This document shows, one piece after another, positions 34,615-43,747 of a stretch of DNA of 64,000 nt. Under the pieces are notes generated by a model. That model was not told the DNA's origin and made no database searches. It worked only from the letters and a program-made list of their open reading frames with translations. The DNA lies in the NCBI GenBank assembly GCA_017449265.1, contig JAFSJW010000077.1, positions 18,363 to 82,362 of the forward strand, written 5' to 3'. Position 1 is the first letter of the stretch, and each line of letters begins with the position of its first letter. The DNA is from Treponema sp. (GTDB lineage Bacteria; Spirochaetota; Spirochaetia; Treponematales; Treponemataceae). The position numbers and the translations under genes were made by a program.

Positions 34615-37250
34615 TTTTTCTTCCCAAGCCCCATAATCGAATAGATTTTTTCCATATCAACGCTTTCGCGGACAGTTTTTTCAAGCCTTGAAAACTCCCT
34701 CTCTCGAACGGAAGAAAAATCATCGAACTCAGGAAGGCTGATTTTTTTCCGCTCGCACAATTTTTTGAGAATTCCGCGCAAAATTCCAGGCGAGTCAAAA
34801 AATCCGTGCGCGTAAGTCCCCAGAACAGTCCCGGAGCAAACGCAAGAGCCGATTGCGCCGCCAGAAGAAAAAATCGTCCGCCCCTGATGAATCTCGTACC
34901 CTGAGATTTTCTTGCCGCAAAGAAACGAAAAAAATCCGTCCGCCCCAGAAATTGTTTCCAGAACGCGCCGCCTTATTTTTTCATCAGTAAAAAAAGTCCG
35001 GACAGGAAGAAGCCGGAGCGCAAGAACGGTTTCTTTTTTCAATCCGCCCTCACAGCCCTCAGAGTCACAAAGGCTCTCACCAAGAAGCTGAAAACCTCCG
35101 CAAATTCCGATTACAGGTTTTTCCCGTGCAAAAGATTTTATTATCCCGTCGATTTTTGTCCTGCGCAAAAAATCCATCGCAAAAATCGTGTTCTTAGTCC
35201 CGGGAAGAATCAAAACATCAGCTTCCCCAAGCTCCTCGGAAAGCCTACTGAACTCAGACTCTGACTCAAAAAAGCGGACCGACACAAAATCAAGCGAAAA
35301 GAAAACATCAAAATCAGTGAAATTCGATATATACGGAAGTTTTACGATAAACACATTGATTTTCGATTCAGAAAGATTCTTTTTTGCCAGGAATTTTTCT
35401 GAAAGAGAATCCTCATCCTCAAGAAGAAGATTTTCGATGAACGGAACAACGCCAAGAACAGGAATGCCCGTAAGGCTCTCAATCTGAGTAAGGCCGCCAG
35501 CCAAAAGTTTCGGCTCTCCCCTGAACTTGTTTATGACAAAACCTTTTATCCTCCGACGCTCCGCCTCAGAAAGAAGGGCATAAGTTCCGTACAAGGATGC
35601 GAACACGCCGCCGCGGTCAATGTCGCCGCACAAGATTACGGGCGCGTCCAAAAGGCTTGCAAGCCCCATGTTCACGATGTCGTTCTCTTTCAGGTTTATT
35701 TCGGCAGGGCTTCCCGCGCCCTCAACAACGATTATGTCATGCTCGGAAGAAAGGCTTCTGAACGACTCCATGATTTTCGGGATAAGTTCCTTACGGTACG
35801 AAAAATAGTCTTTCGCGCTCATAAAGCCCTGAACTTCGCCCCCGACGATTAGCTGACTTCCACAAGAGCTTGAAGGTTTCAAAAGAATCGGGTTCATGCG
35901 CACATCAGGCTCAATCCCGGAAGCCTCCGCCTGTAGAATCTGCGCCCGCCCCATCTCAAGACCGCTTGCGGTAACGCCCGAATTCAGAGCCATGTTCTGG
36001 CTCTTGAACGGAGCCACGGAATAACCGTCGTTTCTGAAAATACGGCAGAGAGCCGCCACAAGAAGCGATTTTCCTGCATTGCTCATCGTTCCCTGAATCA
36101 TTATGACACTGGCTTTTTTCTGATAACAATGCTTATTTTCCGAGCATGAAAAATTATCTTTTGTTACGAACTTATTGAATTCGCAAAGAAGCCTGTCATT
36201 CTCCTCATGGGATTTTACCGAGATTCTAAGCCAGCTTCCGCCAAGTCCGAAAAAATCCGAGCAGGAACGGAGAACTAAATCCCCGAGCTTTACCTTGCAC
36301 TCGTCGATTTTCTCGATTTCCGCCGCAGGGATAAAGGCGGAATCGCAAAGAAAATAATTTGCCGCGCCTTTTTTGTACGTAATTTTATTCTTATCGAAAA
36401 ATTCATAAAATCGATTTTTTTCTTCCTGAACGAAAGCGCGCATTTTTTTCTCCCAGGACGAATAGCCGCCCCGTGCCCTCTCTGAAAGCTCCTTTTTTAG
36501 AACGGACTTTGCGCAAGATTCCGCCACGGAACTTACTGCCCAAGGGCGCATTGATTTTCCGAGCTTTGAGCAAAATTCCCCGCCGAAACAAAGCGCGTAC
36601 CCGAGCCTGAGTCCCGCCATTCCGTAGAATTTCGTGAATGCGTTCAGAACCACAAGCCTCTTGAACTCAGCGCGGCGGGCTATGATTTTTTCCAGAATTT
36701 CCAGAGATTCTTCCGAGAATTGCGAAAAGCAAGCGTCAAGGACGAAAACCGCATTGTTTTTCTCGCACTCGCGCTCAATTCCTGCGATTTCCTCAAAAGA
36801 AAGAACTTCCCCCAGCGGATTCGATGGGGAACAGGCGAATATTACCGAGAAATTTTCTGAAACAAAGGCAGACGACTTGGCGTGCAAAATCTGCCTTTCC
36901 GAAAAGCCAGCTGCCAAAAGCGCGGACTCGTACTCGGAGAACGAAGGCTCCAGAATTACGGCGGATTTTGTTTTGTCCGCCGCAAGAGGAATCTGGTGAA
37001 TAAGGTCGGCTCCCCCTGCCCCGCACACAATCTGACCGCACGGAAAGCTCCAGAATTCGCCCAGAAGCGTACGGAGACCTTCTGAGCTAGGCTCCGGGTA
37101 CAAAACCAGGCTCTCCGCCTTCAGGGCTGACGCGCAAAGAGATTCTTTTGCCGCAGGATGCATTCCGAGCGGGCTTATGCTTGCCGAAAAATCAATTGTC
37201 CTACAATCATTTATACCGTCTTTCGTATGGTTTCCGCCGTGATTTCTCAT
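34611..37250 (-). CDS. Fused threonine-phosphate decarboxylase (CobD) and adenosylcobyrate synthase (CobQ)
   Basis: 879 residues. Residues 1 to about 370 are a PLP aminotransferase-fold CobD: MRNHGGNHTKDG start, IDFSASISPLGMHPA, IFACSPSNPLGEV, LDACFSQFSEE and NAFTKFYGMAGLRLGYA with the PLP lysine. About 383-879 are CobQ: MIQGTMSNAGKSLLVAALCR, PFKSQNMALNS, VVEGAGSPAEINLKE, DIDRGGVFASLYGT, and a glutaminase domain with VIGICGGFQLLGE (catalytic Cys) and GTYAHGFFD. The fusion joins the enzyme supplying aminopropanol phosphate to the amidase of cobyrate, adjacent steps of nucleotide-loop assembly. Translationally coupled to cobO. Confidence 0.92.
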   Translation of the reverse strand: MRNHGGNHTKDGINDCRTIDFSASISPLGMHPAAKESLCASALKAESLVLYPEPSSEGLRTLLGEFWSFPCGQIVCGAGGADLIHQIPLAADKTKSAVILEPSFSEYESALLAAGFSERQILHAKSSAFVSENFSVIFACSPSNPLGEVLSFEEIAGIERECEKNNAVFVLDACFSQFSEESLEILEKIIARRAEFKRLVVLNAFTKFYGMAGLRLGYALCFGGEFCSKLGKSMRPWAVSSVAESCAKSVLKKELSERARGGYSSWEKKMRAFVQEEKNRFYEFFDKNKITYKKGAANYFLCDSAFIPAAEIEKIDECKVKLGDLVLRSCSDFFGLGGSWLRISVKSHEENDRLLCEFNKFVTKDNFSCSENKHCYQKKASVIMIQGTMSNAGKSLLVAALCRIFRNDGYSVAPFKSQNMALNSGVTASGLEMGRAQILQAEASGIEPDVRMNPILLKPSSSCGSQLIVGGEVQGFMSAKDYFSYRKELIPKIMESFRSLSSEHDIIVVEGAGSPAEINLKENDIVNMGLASLLDAPVILCGDIDRGGVFASLYGTYALLSEAERRRIKGFVINKFRGEPKLLAGGLTQIESLTGIPVLGVVPFIENLLLEDEDSLSEKFLAKKNLSESKINVFIVKLPYISNFTDFDVFFSLDFVSVRFFESESEFSRLSEELGEADVLILPGTKNTIFAMDFLRRTKIDGIIKSFAREKPVIGICGGFQLLGESLCDSEGCEGGLKKETVLALRLLPVRTFFTDEKIRRRVLETISGADGFFSFLCGKKISGYEIHQGRTIFSSGGAIGSCVCSGTVLGTYAHGFFDSPGILRGILKKLCERKKISLPEFDDFSSVREREFSRLEKTVRESVDMEKIYSIMGLGKKK

Positions 37251-37289
37251 TCTTTCATTTTACAGATTTTTCTTATATAATGAAATGAT

Positions 37290-38015
37290 ATGAAGCTGCT
37301 CGTAATAATTCCTACATACAATGAAATTGAGAATATACCAAGTTTGATACCACAAGTTTTCAGGAACATACCAGAAAACGCCGCCATTCTTGTCGTAGAT
37401 GACGGCTCCCCGGACGGAACCGCCGCGTTCGTAAAGAAATTGCAGGAGAGTTTTGCGGAACGCCTTTTCCTCCTTGAGCGAACAAAAAAATCAGGTCTTG
37501 CGGACGCATACATAACGGGCTTTAAGTGGGGCTTTGAGCACGGGTTCGATGTTCTGTGCGAAATGGACGCAGATTTCTCGCACAAGCCTGAGTACCTTCC
37601 AAAGCTGTACGAGGCAATCCAGACCAACGATGCCGCAATCGGCTCAAGGAACATAAAAGGCGGAGCCGTAGAAGGCTGGTCTGCGCTCAGAAATTTTATC
37701 TCCAAAGGCGGCTCTTTGTATTCCCGCATAATACTTGGCTGCCCAATAAAAGACTTGACCGGCGGCTTCAATATGTGGCGGAAATCAACGCTAGAAAAAA
37801 TCGGGCTGGACTCAATAATCTCAAAGGGCTACTCGTTCCAGATTGAGATGAAGTACAAGGCGTACAAATACGGCTGTTCTGTAAAAGAGATTCCAATCGT
37901 GTTCCCGGACAGGACGGCAGGTGTATCAAAAATGAGCAAAGGTATTTTCATGGAGGCAGTGAAAGCCGTCTTTGTAATAAGAAAGTCAGTGAAAAAAAGG
38001 AACGAGAATGATTAA
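37290..38015 (+). CDS. Polyprenol-phosphate mannosyl/glycosyltransferase (Dpm1-like)
   Basis: 241 residues, GT2 family. LVIIPTYNEIENI at the N-terminus, VVDDGSPDGTA, CEMDADFSHKPEYL with the DxD metal site, IGSRNIKGGAVEGWSALRNF and TGGFNMWRKSTLEKI are diagnostic for polyprenyl-monophosphomannose synthases without C-terminal membrane helices. It should load a sugar onto a lipid phosphate at the cytoplasmic face. The stop overlaps the gtrA-like gene by 8 nt, a common pairing: the GtrA protein is thought to flip the lipid-linked sugar. It diverges from the cob genes. Confidence 0.88.
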   Translation: MKLLVIIPTYNEIENIPSLIPQVFRNIPENAAILVVDDGSPDGTAAFVKKLQESFAERLFLLERTKKSGLADAYITGFKWGFEHGFDVLCEMDADFSHKPEYLPKLYEAIQTNDAAIGSRNIKGGAVEGWSALRNFISKGGSLYSRIILGCPIKDLTGGFNMWRKSTLEKIGLDSIISKGYSFQIEMKYKAYKYGCSVKEIPIVFPDRTAGVSKMSKGIFMEAVKAVFVIRKSVKKRNEND

Positions 38016-38451
38016 AAAATTCTTAAAATTCACAGTTACAGGTGGACTTGGAACAGTCACGAACCTGGTTCTTTTTTTTATATTCGCGGACTGCCTGAAA
38101 ATCCAGCCTCATGTGGTAAGTTTTTTCTGCTTTCTTATCTCATGCACGCAGAACTACTGCATAAACCATATCTGGACATTCCGCGCGGAGAATTCGGGCG
38201 AAAAGCTCTCTCTTAAGCTCTGGCTCAAATTCGTGCTAGGCTCCCTTGTAGGCTATGCCATAAATCTTGCCGTATTCTCGGCGTTGCTCCATTATTTCGA
38301 CTGGAAGATGATTTTTTACGGAAAGGAGATTTCAATCAAAGTTATCCCGCAAGGAATCGGTATTCTTTGCGGAATGATTTTCAACTTTGCGTTCTCCTCA
38401 TTCATCGTGTTCAGGAAAAAATCAGGCAAGAAGACGGAAGAGAAAAACTGA
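38008..38451 (+). CDS. GtrA-family membrane protein
   Basis: 147 residues with four membrane helices (FTVTGGLGTVTNLVLFFIF, VVSFFCFLISCTQNYCINH, FVLGSLVGYAINLAVFSALL, GIGILCGMIFNFAFSSFIVF) and the family pattern FxxxGGxGT and NYxxNxxWTF. It is coupled to the Dpm1-like transferase and probably helps move the polyprenyl-linked sugar across the membrane. Confidence 0.85.
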   Translation: MIKKFLKFTVTGGLGTVTNLVLFFIFADCLKIQPHVVSFFCFLISCTQNYCINHIWTFRAENSGEKLSLKLWLKFVLGSLVGYAINLAVFSALLHYFDWKMIFYGKEISIKVIPQGIGILCGMIFNFAFSSFIVFRKKSGKKTEEKN

Positions 38452-38465
38452 AAAAAATCTGCGCG

Positions 38466-38520
38466 GTGTCATTCTTTGACACTTGGGGTATGGTATAATT
38501 TGAAATTATAAAATGGAGGT
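38466..38520 (+). promoter_or_regulatory. Promoter/operator of the second R-M operon
   Basis: GTGTCA-TTCTT-TGACAC palindrome (38466-38482), an extended -10 box TGGTATAAT (38491-38499) and a strong ribosome site GGAGGT (38515-38520). The TTGACA-like element inside the palindrome is only 12 nt from the -10, so the extended -10 probably does the work and the palindrome could be a repressor or control-protein site. Confidence 0.55.
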
Positions 38521-38526
38521 GTTAAA

Positions 38527-39495
38527 TTGACAGTCGTATCACTTTTTAGCGGTGCAGGTGGATTAGATTATGGTATAAAATCCGCTGGAAATACAATTCT
38601 TTGGGCAAATGACATCGACAAAAACGCAGTAGAAACTTACTCTCACAACATAGGAAATGAAATTCATCTTGCCGACATCTCAACAATTGATATAGGCAAT
38701 ATTCCTGACTGTGATGTTGTAATCGGAGGCTTTCCATGTCAAGGGTTCTCTCAAGCAAATTTACGAAGAACAATTGATGATGAGAGAAACAAACTTTACA
38801 AATTTTATTATCAAGTAATTGAGCAGAAACAGCCACTTTTTTTTATTGCAGAAAATGTCAAAGGGATTCTTAGCCTTGGTGGCGGTAAAATCATAAAACA
38901 AATTCTTTCGGACTTTGAATCCGCTGGATATGTGGTGGAACTTCACAAAGTAAATATGGCTAATTATGGTATTCCTCAGACACGGGAGCGAGTTGTAATT
39001 ATCGGTCAGAACAAGAAAAAGATTGGAGAAAAAATGATTTTTCAATTTCCGAAAGAACTTTATTCAAAAGATAGTATCAGTGGTATGCAGAAATGGGTTT
39101 CGATAAAAGAAGCATTAGATAAATACCCTGACCCAGACCAACCTAATAATTTTAAGAATCACATTTATTCAAAATATAAAGTCGTTTACAGGAATTTTAC
39201 GGCTCATCGCAAAACTAATCCCGACAATCCATCTCCTACTATTCTTGCTCGCGGAAATGGCAAAGGCGGCGTTTGTGCAATTCCACACTATAATGGAAAA
39301 CGCCGACTTACAATTCGTGAAAGTGCGGCAATTCAAACTTTCCCCGATGATTTTGAATTTTTTGGTTCAATGGGGGCTTGCTACCGTCAAATTGGAAATG
39401 CAGTTCCTGTTAAATTTGAAAATCTTTTAGGCTTGGAACTTGTTCGCATAGAAAAAAATGAACTTTGCAAAAATCTTATGGAGAAAATAGCATAA
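38527..39495 (+). CDS. C5-cytosine DNA methyltransferase 1
   Basis: 322 residues. TTG start 6 nt after GGAGGT. Motif I VVSLFSGAGGLDYGI, motif IV GGFPCQGFSQA with the catalytic Cys, motif VI ENVKG, motif VIII QTRERVVIIG, motif X YRQIGNAVPV. All key residues are present. The target-recognition region (about residues 195-255) is short. First of three same-strand AT-rich genes that end in a nuclease; with its neighbour it probably methylates opposite strands of one asymmetric site. Confidence 0.92.
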   Translation: MTVVSLFSGAGGLDYGIKSAGNTILWANDIDKNAVETYSHNIGNEIHLADISTIDIGNIPDCDVVIGGFPCQGFSQANLRRTIDDERNKLYKFYYQVIEQKQPLFFIAENVKGILSLGGGKIIKQILSDFESAGYVVELHKVNMANYGIPQTRERVVIIGQNKKKIGEKMIFQFPKELYSKDSISGMQKWVSIKEALDKYPDPDQPNNFKNHIYSKYKVVYRNFTAHRKTNPDNPSPTILARGNGKGGVCAIPHYNGKRRLTIRESAAIQTFPDDFEFFGSMGACYRQIGNAVPVKFENLLGLELVRIEKNELCKNLMEKIA

Positions 39496-39496
39496 A

Positions 39497-40699
39497 ATGA
39501 AAGTATTCGATGTTTTTTCAGGTGCAGGTGGCTTCAGTTTAGGATTTGAAATGGCTGGTTGCTCTGTTATAGGTGCAATTGAGCAAGATAAGTGGGCGGC
39601 GGAAACATATCAATATAATCATAAAGATTCGAAGATGTTTCTTGGTGACATAAGACAGTTTGATTCTGATTATTTAAAAACAAATTTGACTGACAAGCCT
39701 GATATAATTATTGGAGGACCTCCTTGTCAGGGTTTTTCAATCTGTACAAAGAATGCTGGCGATCCTAAAGACCCACGCAATTCTTTATTCAAAGAATTTA
39801 TAAGAATGGCTCAAATTTTTTCACCAGAAGCTTTAGTTATGGAAAATGTTCCAAACATTATAAAGGCGAAAACAAAATCAGGTGAATTTGTTGTTGATAT
39901 TATTAAAAGAGAGTTTGCAAATTTGGATTATAATGTTTATTACAAAATATTGGTTGCAAGTGATTATGGTGTTCCTCAAATGAGACATCGTTTTGTTCTC
40001 ATCGCTTCAAAAAAAGAACTTTCTCACCCTTTTCCAAATGCGAAATTCAGTGCTGATTCAAATGATGAGACATCATTATTCCCAGAACAAAATCTTAGAA
40101 AAACGCCTACTCTTTGGGAAGCGATTTCTGACTTACCACAAATTGAAGCTAGAGAAGGTTCTGAAGTTATGCCCTATTCAAGCGAACCTCAAAATGATTT
40201 CCAAAAATGGTGTCGTCTAGGCTCAAAAGAATTGCATAATCATCTTGCAATGAAACATACAGCTCGACTTGTTGAGCGATTCAGCCAAATGAAATGGGGT
40301 GAATCAGTTTCAGACATAAAGGATGAAAGATTAAAACAAATGAAGCGAAACGGCAATGGGCTTGTTTCCGAAACCCCTTATGACCAAAATAATAGACGAA
40401 TGTTTCCTAACAGTATATGTCATACGATTACGGCAACTTTTTACGGAAATTTTGTACATCCTTACAGAAATAGAAATTTTACAGCACGCGAAGGAGCTAG
40501 AATTCAAAGTTTCCCAGATACTTATGTTTTCTTGGGAAAGCCAACTGTTTTAAGCAAAAAACTTCTTATGCGAGAAGGAAGAACAGGTGAAGCGTATTTG
40601 TGCCAGTACAGCCAAATAGGCAATGCTGTTCCACCATTAATGGCAAAAGCCATTGCAGAAAATCTTGTAAATCAATTAGGAAATGGAGATAAAAAATAA
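39497..40699 (+). CDS. C5-cytosine DNA methyltransferase 2
   Basis: 400 residues. Motif I VFSGAGGFSLGFEMAG, motif IV GGPPCQGFSICTKNAG (catalytic Cys), motif VI MENVPNI, motif VIII QMRHRFVLIAS, motif X YSQIGNAVPP. It is not a recent duplicate of methylase 1: the target-recognition region is longer and unrelated by eye. It lies 1 nt after the first methylase and overlaps the nuclease gene by one base (TAATG). Confidence 0.92.
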   Translation: MKVFDVFSGAGGFSLGFEMAGCSVIGAIEQDKWAAETYQYNHKDSKMFLGDIRQFDSDYLKTNLTDKPDIIIGGPPCQGFSICTKNAGDPKDPRNSLFKEFIRMAQIFSPEALVMENVPNIIKAKTKSGEFVVDIIKREFANLDYNVYYKILVASDYGVPQMRHRFVLIASKKELSHPFPNAKFSADSNDETSLFPEQNLRKTPTLWEAISDLPQIEAREGSEVMPYSSEPQNDFQKWCRLGSKELHNHLAMKHTARLVERFSQMKWGESVSDIKDERLKQMKRNGNGLVSETPYDQNNRRMFPNSICHTITATFYGNFVHPYRNRNFTAREGARIQSFPDTYVFLGKPTVLSKKLLMREGRTGEAYLCQYSQIGNAVPPLMAKAIAENLVNQLGNGDKK

Positions 40700-41574
40700 T
40701 GAGCGTATATGTTCACGGCGACAACATTGAACAAAAAGAAAATCATCAAACAAAATATCTCGATAAAGAATCGAAACGATTTCTTACGGAAATTCGAGAA
40801 AAATATGAAATTTGGAAATCAAAAAATGAATCCTTAAAAGGACCTCTAAAGTTAAAAAATTCAACAGATTATGAAATAGTAAAAAAACGAGTTGTATTTT
40901 TCAATGAATACAAAGATTTTCTTGACCAACAAAAATATGCAGAAAAATTTGATTCTCGCTCGAATTTACATTCATCGGCATTAGAAGAATTTATTTTCTA
41001 TCTTTTTAAAGATTTAGTCAGAGATTTTTCTGAACACGCTTTAATCGGAAAATCACACTCATTCAAAGATATGTTTTTCAGGAGCGGTAATTTTCAAGAT
41101 ATGATAACTAATCCAAATGTTATGATTGAAAAAAAAGACCATGATTTTGTAATTGGAGCAACAATAAACGCTGATTTCAACTGTACTGGAATGAACACTC
41201 ACGCAACCGAGAGTTTTGATATTCCTGCCGTGGCAATAGAATGTAAAACTTATTTAGACAAAACAATGCTTGAAGGCTCTTCTACCGCAGGAGAGCAACT
41301 TAAAAGCAAAAATCCTAATGCACTGTATATTGTAGTTGCAGAAAGGTTAAAATTAACAGAAGCCGTAAATTTGAAAAAATATAAAGTTGACCAAATATAT
41401 GTTCTACGAAAACAAAAAAACACCGATAGAGAATTCCGCTATGTACCAGATTATGTATCAAATCCAATTTATGAAGATGTAGTTTGGCACTTATACGAAA
41501 CAGTCAGAAACTATTTGTCTACAGATTGGCACGGAATGATTGCGGATGGAATTGAACGAGGTTATTTAATTTAG
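40699..41574 (+). CDS. Bpu10I-like type II restriction endonuclease
   Basis: 291 residues. DIPAVAIECKTYLDKTMLEG fits the E-x-K part of a PD-(D/E)XK core, with FDIP just before it, and the overall pattern (SALEEFIFYLFKDLV, RSGNFQDMITNPNV) recalls the Bpu10I/BbvCI group, whose members cut asymmetric seven-base sites and come with two methylases. Those systems use two different nuclease subunits; only one is present here. Position after the two C5 methylases supports the role. The family call comes from motif memory and needs a profile search. Confidence 0.7.
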   Translation: MSVYVHGDNIEQKENHQTKYLDKESKRFLTEIREKYEIWKSKNESLKGPLKLKNSTDYEIVKKRVVFFNEYKDFLDQQKYAEKFDSRSNLHSSALEEFIFYLFKDLVRDFSEHALIGKSHSFKDMFFRSGNFQDMITNPNVMIEKKDHDFVIGATINADFNCTGMNTHATESFDIPAVAIECKTYLDKTMLEGSSTAGEQLKSKNPNALYIVVAERLKLTEAVNLKKYKVDQIYVLRKQKNTDREFRYVPDYVSNPIYEDVVWHLYETVRNYLSTDWHGMIADGIERGYLI

Positions 41575-41576
41575 CT

Positions 41577-41678
41577 TTGGAAGATTACGGAAGAATAATT
41601 CCAGAGAAAATTGATATTCCCGATTATGTGAACAAAGACTATATTCGCTGGCGTTGGGAAAACTATGACGGGGCATAA
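41577..41678 (+). other. Short open frame after the R-M operon, possible gene remnant
   Basis: A 33-codon frame (TTG 41577 to TAA 41676-41678) ending IRWRWENYDGA. Composition matches the R-M block, not the GC-richer cob genes. It could be the tail of a lost gene, such as a second nuclease subunit or an accessory gene; no family can be named. From 41679 to 41727 nothing else is visible. Confidence 0.25.
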
Positions 41679-41727
41679 AAATACTGCAAAAGTTTCCATT
41701 TCAACTTGTATATTGCTTTAAGCAAAC

Positions 41728-42726
41728 TCAACCGCACAATCTTGCGACAAGGAATCCCAAAGCAAAGAAAAACTCTAGCACAAAACATGAGCCGTACATG
41801 ACGCGCAGGGATTTTTTTATGTCGTCCCTCACGATTTCCCGCACGCAGTCCCCAAGAACGGGCTTTTCCTCGACTTTGCCCTCGTACACGGCGTTTCCCC
41901 CGAGCTGAACTCCAAGAATTCCAGCCATGACGCTCTCGGTCTGCGCGGAATTGGGGCTTTCGTGCTTGTAGCGGTCGCGCAAAAAAATTCTTGCGCCGCG
42001 AGCAAATCTTTTCGGAGAAAAAACTTGCGTCAGAATCATGCACAAGGCACAAACGCGCGCAGGAATAAGATTCATAACATCGTCAACTCGCGCGGCTACA
42101 GTTCCGAAAAAGCAGTACCGTTCGTTTTTGTAGCCAATCATAGAATCCATAGTGTTGACCGCCTTGTACAAAAAAGCAAGCGGCGCGCCACCCAAAATGT
42201 AGAAAAACAACGGAGAAAAAATTCCGTCCGTTGTGTTCTCCGCCACGGTTTCAACACAGGCACGCGCCACGCCGGCCTCGGAAAGCCCCGAAGTTTCGCG
42301 TCCCACAATTCTCCCCACGGCAGCGCGCCCCGCATCAAGCGAATAGCCGAGCTTTTTATGAACATTCATCGCCTCGTCAAAAAGGCATCGCGCCGAAACG
42401 CAGCGGAAGCAGAACCAGAGAGAAAGAAAATCCTGAAAGACAGGATGCCCCCTGCTCAGAATGTGAAGAAGAACGAACGGAACTCCGTAACAAACAGCGC
42501 AGACTATCAGAACAAGGAAAAATCCTGCAGTTCGCTCACGGATTTTTCTTTTTTGAAGCGGTATTTTTTCTTTATCCTCAAAAGTGCAGCCAAAAATTTT
42601 CCGCAGGATTTTTTCAAGAAACGAAATCAGTTTTCCTATCAAAACGATTGGATGAACAAAAACAGTACGCTCGCAAAGCACAAAATCAATGAGAAAAATT
42701 AAAATCAGCCGGAGCGGAAGAGCCAT
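41728..42726 (-). CDS. cbiB: Adenosylcobinamide-phosphate synthase
   Basis: 332 residues, about five membrane helices. HPIVLIGKLISFLEKILRK at the N-terminus, GYSLDAGRAAVGRIVGRETS, VARACVETVAENTTDGIFSP, PLAFLYKAVNTMDSMIGYKN and DDVMNLIPAR are the diagnostic blocks. It attaches the aminopropanol arm (made by the CobD half of the fusion) to adenosylcobyrate. It lies one base from the cobU-cobC gene and is transcribed with it. Confidence 0.93.
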   Translation of the reverse strand: MALPLRLILIFLIDFVLCERTVFVHPIVLIGKLISFLEKILRKIFGCTFEDKEKIPLQKRKIRERTAGFFLVLIVCAVCYGVPFVLLHILSRGHPVFQDFLSLWFCFRCVSARCLFDEAMNVHKKLGYSLDAGRAAVGRIVGRETSGLSEAGVARACVETVAENTTDGIFSPLFFYILGGAPLAFLYKAVNTMDSMIGYKNERYCFFGTVAARVDDVMNLIPARVCALCMILTQVFSPKRFARGARIFLRDRYKHESPNSAQTESVMAGILGVQLGGNAVYEGKVEEKPVLGDCVREIVRDDIKKSLRVMYGSCFVLEFFFALGFLVARLCG

Positions 42727-42727
42727 C

Positions 42728-43747
42728 TTAGAAAATTTCCCCGAATCGGAACGAGCTGTTATCGGTCTGCCACTTAAAGTACGGAATTCCGTTCATTCTG
42801 GCCTTTTTGAAAAAAAGCTCGCATATTGCCATTTGAACGCCCCCATGAGCTACGATTACGATTGTTTCATCAGTTTTGTTCCGAATTTTTGAAAAGCACT
42901 CTGAAACCCTGAGTGAAAAAGAGCCTATTGATTCGCCCTCAAATCCAGCTGCAGACGGACATTCCATAGTTCCGTTCGAGTCAAGCCAGTCCTGATAAAT
43001 CCTTGCGTTTGAAGGCGATTTTGAGCCATCGGCAAAAAGTCCATCCGAAAGCTCCTCGTGCGTCATGTTCTCGAACAATCCCATTTTCATCTCGCACAAA
43101 CCGCCGAAAGTGACAATCTTGCTTTCTGGAAAAAGAATTCGTGCCGTTGTTAGAGCGCGAGTCATCGGGGAAGAAAATACTTTTTTAGGAAAAAGAATCT
43201 GATTTTTGACGGCTGGCTCGTAAAGAGAAAAAGTCTCCTCCATTTTTTTCCTCATTCTGACAGCCTGATTTTTTCCTTCTTCGGAAAGGGGAACATCGGA
43301 ACCGCCGCCCGCAAAACGCTTCTGAACATTCGATAAAGTCTGCCCGTGCCTGAACACAGTGCAGTGAGCCGCTTTCAGAGAAAAATGCGCCGGCTCGCCT
43401 TTTATTACTTTGGGAATTCCGCACACGCACAGAACGACTTTTTCCGCGATTTTCGCAAGAGCCTGATTCAGTTTTCCGTTAGCGTCGCGGAATTTACGCT
43501 CCTTTTCAGAAACAGGGACGACTCCGCAGCCAACTTCCGTGGCTACGACAAAATCAAATGATGAAAGACGCTCCACAACGCGCGAAAGACAAGCCTGAAC
43601 TTCCGGCTTCTCATCCTTTAGCGAAACTGAAATTTCTTCAAAAAAATCAAAAGCGTCTTTTTTCTGGATTTCATAAAAATTGCGCGCGCCCTCCCGCGCC
43701 AAAAACTCATGCCGCCCTGAAAAAGCGCCTCCGATTATCAAAATCAT
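42728..43747 (-). CDS. Fused CobU-like kinase/guanylyltransferase and CobC-like alpha-ribazole phosphatase
   Basis: 339 residues from ATG 43747, which overlaps the cobS stop as ATGA. Residues 1 to about 125 are CobU-like: MILIIGGAFSGRHEFLA, VVATEVGCGVVPVSEKERKF and CGIPKVIKG. The P-loop Lys is replaced (SGRHE for SGKS/T) and the domain is about 50 residues shorter than usual, so kinase activity is doubtful. From about 127 a histidine phosphatase follows: VFRHGQTLSNVQKRFAG, PLSEEGKNQAV, VFSSPMTRALTTA, VAHGGVQ, with the catalytic His, Arg and second His in place. CobC removes the phosphate from alpha-ribazole phosphate. Confidence 0.85.
   Translation of the reverse strand: MILIIGGAFSGRHEFLAREGARNFYEIQKKDAFDFFEEISVSLKDEKPEVQACLSRVVERLSSFDFVVATEVGCGVVPVSEKERKFRDANGKLNQALAKIAEKVVLCVCGIPKVIKGEPAHFSLKAAHCTVFRHGQTLSNVQKRFAGGGSDVPLSEEGKNQAVRMRKKMEETFSLYEPAVKNQILFPKKVFSSPMTRALTTARILFPESKIVTFGGLCEMKMGLFENMTHEELSDGLFADGSKSPSNARIYQDWLDSNGTMECPSAAGFEGESIGSFSLRVSECFSKIRNKTDETIVIVAHGGVQMAICELFFKKARMNGIPYFKWQTDNSSFRFGEIF

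Noticed and set aside
38471..38499. Standard TTGACA/TATAAT promoter before the C5 methylase
   Set aside because: The spacing is only 12 nt; an extended -10 promoter is the better reading.
41962..42702. 246-codon plus-strand open frame opposite cbiB
   Set aside because: cbiB is identified by strong motifs over the same bases; the antisense frame is Arg/Lys/Asn-rich without domain features.
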